Positions 59,301 through 64,000 of a stretch of 64,000 bases of DNA are shown piece after piece. The stretch is taken from positions 3,102,028 to 3,166,027 of the forward strand of contig NW_008707797.1 of NCBI RefSeq assembly GCF_000327385.1, written 5' to 3'. Made by a program: the position numbers and the translations under genes. This DNA is from Lottia gigantea (lineage: Eukaryota > Mollusca > Gastropoda > Lottiidae). Position 1 is the stretch's first letter. Each line of letters begins with the position of its first letter. The notes beneath the pieces were generated by a model. The model made no database searches. It was not told the origin of the DNA and saw only the letters and a program-made list of their open reading frames with translations.

Positions 59301-62060
59301 TAATTTGTTAAGATGTAATTACGAAAAAAACCAAAGTTTAAATTTTCATTTATTTTGCCTGCTGCACCAGATTGTGATTTTGGATTCACAGCAGGACTAA
59401 AACACAACAGTCCACTGATAACAACATTGAAGCTGTCAAGTTTATGTTGTAATTTCTAAAGAAAAATTCCCTTGACACCAACAAGATCTTCAGACCTCAA
59501 TGATCTACTTCTGTTTTCTTCTTATCAAAATTGTTAGGAACAAAAATAATCAAGTTGTTGAGAATATAAAACTACATATACCCAGATATTATCTATACAG
59601 TTGAATGATTGACATAGAAAATATTACACAGATAATTAATATGAGTATATAGAGGTGATGTTTATTGGTTGCACTGAGGAAATTGTAAGATTAATTCAGT
59701 TTTTGATGGATGAACCTGACATTATTCTCTGACAGTTCTAAACAATAATGTAGTAGATGCATGGAATTGTTAAATATGTGCCAAGTAGGCAGTTAAGTTA
59801 ATTTTCTTGAATATAATAGTAATGATCTGAAATCTGTTTAAAGGCAAACCGTCAATTGAGAAGGACTTGTCTACTTATAATAGGCAGTAATATATTTTGC
59901 GAAGTTAAATGGATGTATGTATATTTTCTTGCTGATAAATCTCAATTTTTGGATTCTAAAGCCAATTTTACTTATCTTACAAGATTATCATACTAATAGT
60001 GATATTGATAGCTCAATTTGAGCTCTATCAACTGTGAAAGTGTAAAATTGAGACCACTAATTTGCACTATTTAAATGCAGTAATGCTTGGAACTTAATTT
60101 ATTATCAGTTGCAACCAATAAATTAAAATTAATGTTGTACAGTAAATATAATAATATAGTTCTATTTGGAAACGATGTATATATTAACCCTATCAAATGG
60201 TTCCTAATTAACCCTCTTTACTCTCTCATACCTTTGTTAATAATTATCATACTTTCTTCAAACCTTCCTTTTCCATTACCATACTTCCATTTCATCATAC
60301 TTTTCCTTATCATACTTGATAGAGAGACAGAGATAAACCACCATGTCTTTCATTTCTATTATCATACTTTAATTTACATCATACTTCCACTTTAATCATA
60401 CTTGATAGAGTGACAGGGATTAACCAACAAGGTTATATACATACATCAGTTTCCAAATAAAATAAATAAGTTGATATTTTCATTCTAATTTAAGCCACTT
60501 CAACATCATCAAACCCTGAAATTATCACCACAGTTGAGAATATACACCAAAAAATACTCTTTCATTGTCTCCCATACATGTTAACCGATCTTCGAATAAT
60601 TTGTAAGATAAGAATTTATGGTAAGTGTGGAATTTTACATACCATACTTAAATTAATAGTAAGATTTCTTGTGAGATTGGACCCTGGTGTGGCCATGGAC
60701 ATGATCAGCTACTAGCCTCAGCTTAAAGGAATTCTAAAGAGATGATCTAGCTGTATGTATAATGAGACACCATTCTGCTATCTTTGATCCTTATACTCCT
60801 AAAAATTTCACTTTGATTATGATAGCACTTTTTGTGCATTTGTGCATCATAATCTGGAAATGTTTTTCATGAACCAAAGATGTCACAAAGGAAAAAAGAT
60901 TGATGGAAATACAAGCTTTAAACTTCAGAAATGACCGACCTTTCTAGAGGCAATACAAGCAAGTTTGTACCCCTCTAAAATTTATAACAGATCATAATGA
61001 AAGATTGTAGAAAGGCAGAAAAAATGAAAGTTGATTTCTAGTTCTCTTTGGTGTACATTTATCACATAAACAATACAGAACCTTGACATGCCATTTATAT
61101 CTTATAAATACAGTTCATTAGAATTTATACAATCATTGCCAAGTCTGCATTCTGTTTGTTCTTTCCAAGTAAAATGATAAATATAATTACATATATCACA
61201 CAAGCCGGCAGAAACACCGTAAGCCCTAGCAATATATCCATTCATGATAGTCAAACGAAGTGCAATATTACAAAATGGCACTTTGGGTATAAGGAAACAG
61301 TATAATACAATTTAATTAATTTAAAAACAAGGAAATAATAGGCTAGGAAGTGGGCCAATATCAATCAATATTCACCAAACACTGAGCAGTGAAAATCAGA
61401 TCAATAACTATTTTACTGTGTTTCATTTTGGCAGCAACTTAAGCTTGATACAGTTAGCATGCAGTCAACAAAACAAATAAAAGAAATAATAATAATGGGA
61501 CATAGAGAAAATAATAAGTTAAACTGGAACCTGGCTAGAAAATAAGGAGTATTGTATAATATAATGAGATGAAAGCAATGTGAGGTCAAAGTGAAGTTTG
61601 CATGTGCATGATGATAAATAGATCAAATTGATCTGTCTTTAACCTATGTAATTTACACTATCAGAATAGTGTAATATCCATGCTTACTCTTTCCAAAACA
61701 CCTGATGGTACATCTCGTTTTAGGAATCCACTATTATACAATAATTATTGCTCCTGATATTATCATGGTTTGGATGAGATATTTGGTTAACGGAATGTTT
61801 TTGCTTGTACAGATTTTTTTAATCCATTTTAATCCATCCCAACTGATATTCCTGTTATTATAGATCCAAAATCTGTATGAGACAAATTGATCATTTCCGC
61901 CTTAATAAGCCCATCTTGGTGTATCAACATGTTCCATATATACATCACTCAATAGGCCTATGCACATGCAAACTTCACTTGTAATAAATGCTTTATGTAC
62001 AGATGTGCTCTAAATGAATTGCATCAACAGTGTTAATTTATACAAAAAGCAAATTGAATA
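56367..62060. other. Intergenic, no gene I can support
   Basis: It is AT-rich. A possible exon-like island at 58100-58235 is discussed under findings. Bases 60248-60432 hold a degenerate tandem repeat of about 86 bp built on 'CATACTTGATAGAG' and 'GACAG(A/G)GAT'. A family A end (CTTAAAGGAATTCTAAAGAG) lies at 60723-60785. Part of the interval next to 62061 is presumably the 3' UTR of the furin-like gene. Confidence 0.5.
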
Positions 62061-62605
62061 TTAAACTCTTTCCTGACTATCCGTACTCACTGTCCGTGCA
62101 CTTCCAGAGCTTCGCGAACTTCCTGATTCACTAAGATTCTCGGGGTCATCGTGACTAGTTCTTGACACTCCGTTATAATGACCTTTAGCAAGGTCCGGTA
62201 TATAGAAACGTTTTGCACTCCAACATAATTTCCTATGATCTCTGGCTTGTAATAATCCAAATAATACACTAAATAATATAATTGCCCCTATACACAATAT
62301 TATTGCCCATGCTAAATGTTTCATTACATCTGGATCTAAAAAATCCCATATCATCTTTTTCTGACAAAGGTTATTTTTCCTTTCATATCCATCACTACAT
62401 TGAAAACAGTCTTCCATGCGAGCCTGCCGACACGTAAGGCAAGATGAGTGACAGGGAGCACATATTCCCTGAGTACGAACTAATGGTCTAGAATGATTTG
62501 CCTGATTAGGGGACACTAATCGCACAGCTTCAACACTGCCAAAATAATGTTGTGGACAGTGGGCTACACACCCATCTCCTAGCTTGAAATATCCAGGCTT
62601 ACATT
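62061..62605 (-). CDS. Terminal exon of a furin-like Cys-rich type I membrane protein (partial)
   Basis: The acceptor TATTTGCAG opens the exon in phase 1, and it encodes 181 residues to a stop. Residues 1-83 are furin-like Cys-rich repeats, with the diagnostic CAPCHSSCLTC, then CFQCSDGYERKNNLC. One transmembrane segment follows at about 97-120 (AWAIILCIGAIILFSVLFGL), then a cytoplasmic tail of about 60 residues. The tail has a YxxPhi-type sorting motif (YNGV, 144-147) and an acidic Ser cluster (HDDPENLSESGSS), the two signals furin and PC5/6B use to cycle between trans-Golgi network and surface. This favours the C-terminus of a furin/PCSK5-like proprotein convertase, but no catalytic exon is in the window, and another furin-repeat receptor is possible. 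Confidence 0.7.
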
Positions 62606-64000
62606 CTGCAAATAGAATATGGAGATTTAAGCAAACTTGACAATAAAACATGAATTATAGAAAAATAAAATTTATCTTTCAACGAAAAATTAAATATTCA
62701 AAAAAATTTGAGCTAAATAGTTGAAAAATTCTAAAAAAAAAATATATATATTTATTTGTTTATTTTCAGCTTCAATTTGTTGAATTGTTGTCGCTTGTAC
62801 ATTTGAATATTGAGTATTGAATATTGAATATTAAATCAGCCAAATTCCATTCCAAAATCACACTACGAAGTATATTAGTATTCTATCATTCCTATAACAA
62901 ATTTGTCAGGTGTATGTTTGGGTGAATCATGCAGGTAATTCAGGCAGAGGGACGGGAAATTTCTGACATTTTACTAAGTATGTAATAGTATTCTAAATAA
63001 TGCCTCTGTCAATATTTACAAAGGAATGACTTCCCTAAATAAGGCGATATAATTTAATGTAGGTAACTGACTGAGACGAGTCTAACTTGACTGAAATGTC
63101 AAAATAAATACAAACAGTCAGTAGTTTTTATGTCAACTTCAAAAGTTTTCAATGACAGAATTTTAAATTAAATTAATAATATACAGATATATACGATCAA
63201 ATGGATTATTCTGAGCTAAATTTTTAAAATTCTAGGGTAATGTAAAATTATATTCAAAATCACGCCCTAGTAAACAGACTCAGTCCTTGTAACTTTCTAT
63301 AAACAAATTTTACATTAACTTAAAAATGTAATGAAAATCAAAATCACGATTAAACTGATAATAGAGCACAAGATTTTTTACTTTTTCCATGAATTAATTT
63401 TAGGCTGGCTTTAGTTATGTAATGATATATGCAATCCTGACTGATATAAATGTAATTAATTGCTTCAAATGTTGGGTATTACCACAAAGGGAGGAAACCC
63501 ACATGTACTTATAAAATGAATGAATAAATATATAGTGTCTATAATGCATGGCTTTTGGATTTTGGAAACCTGGAAAAAATTAGACAACTTTTCAACAACA
63601 TTCTGTATGTCTTTAGTTTGCTAGAATCTCCATATTCACACTTCACAACATCAAAAATTATTTTACCCAAAATCACAAAAAACATTCAAGGCAAATTTCT
63701 TAATTTGAAATGAGCTAAATTCTACTTGAAGCTAAAGTGAAATGTTGAAAAGCTAGAAATATGTGCTGTAGTAGAAAGCATATAATTTTTTCCAGGCTTA
63801 CAGGGTGTAATGATATGTTAATTAATATAATTAGTAGGGAATGATGTAATTCGTTAGTAGAGGATTTAAAATATCTCATTACATGTTAATAAATAATTAA
63901 ACAGTCTTAATCATTCAGACAGTATGATCTCTAAGGTGGTTTTTAAAGTTGAATTACCAGATCGACAATATTTTCAATCCAAACCCAGAATTCTACTCTA
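62606..64000. other. Intron of the furin-like gene running off the window
   Basis: No further Cys-rich or protease exon is visible on the minus strand up to the end. It is AT-rich and featureless except for short (GAATATT) repeats near 62805-62832. Confidence 0.5.

Noticed and set aside
60087-60395. 102-codon plus-strand frame rich in Ile, Leu and Phe, resembling a small membrane protein
   Set aside because: Its hydrophobicity comes from AT-rich, pyrimidine-rich tandem repeats (CATACTT units); there is no splice or conserved-motif support.

Overview
The window is AT-rich animal nuclear DNA with spliced genes (GT-AG introns mostly of a few hundred bases) and many short dispersed and tandem repeats. 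There are no operons or other prokaryotic features. The gene set (an NKCC-type SLC12 cotransporter, FBXO22, a secreted chitin-binding mucin-like protein and a furin-like membrane protein) fits a marine invertebrate. A mollusc or other lophotrochozoan is my best guess, inferred from base composition and gene structure only.

Layout. Positions 1-12.5 kb hold no gene I can support, only inverted-repeat elements, a 172-bp tandem duplication and a large 31-bp minisatellite (11.4-12.2 kb). At 12.5-13.8 kb, minus strand, lies a secreted CBM14/peritrophin-type chitin-binding protein with a Thr-rich stalk. At 14.98-18.07 kb, plus strand, is a complete five-exon FBXO22 (F-box plus FIST_C). At 24.66-27.71 kb, minus strand, is a second five-exon FBXO22 copy. 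It keeps the same intron phases and part of the same 5' leader but has a frameshift and altered FIST_C signature residues. The two copies face each other tail to tail across 6.6 kb of repeats, including a 46-bp array. From 27.7 to 33 kb there are repeats, notably a 43-bp array. From 33.03 to 54.53 kb, minus strand, is a complete NKCC-type cation-chloride cotransporter whose 24 exons I could place with consistent phases. One is a 30-nt in-frame mini-exon that looks like a cassette. From 54.5 to 62 kb I see no convincing gene. At 62.06-62.61 kb, minus strand, is the terminal exon of a furin-like Cys-rich type I membrane protein whose other exons lie beyond the window.

The genes are not obviously functionally linked. 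The points most worth a second look are the inverted FBXO22 pair (one intact, one decaying or diverging, with a Cys-to-Ser change at the position equivalent to the reactive cysteine of human FBXO22), the NKCC mini-exon and a possible extra exon in its 10-kb first intron, an (AAT)n tract abutting an NKCC splice acceptor, an array of AATAAA-bearing repeats downstream of the second FBXO22 copy, and a TTAAAGG-ended inverted-repeat element family with at least nine copies. I found no clear evidence of a wholly new multi-gene system.
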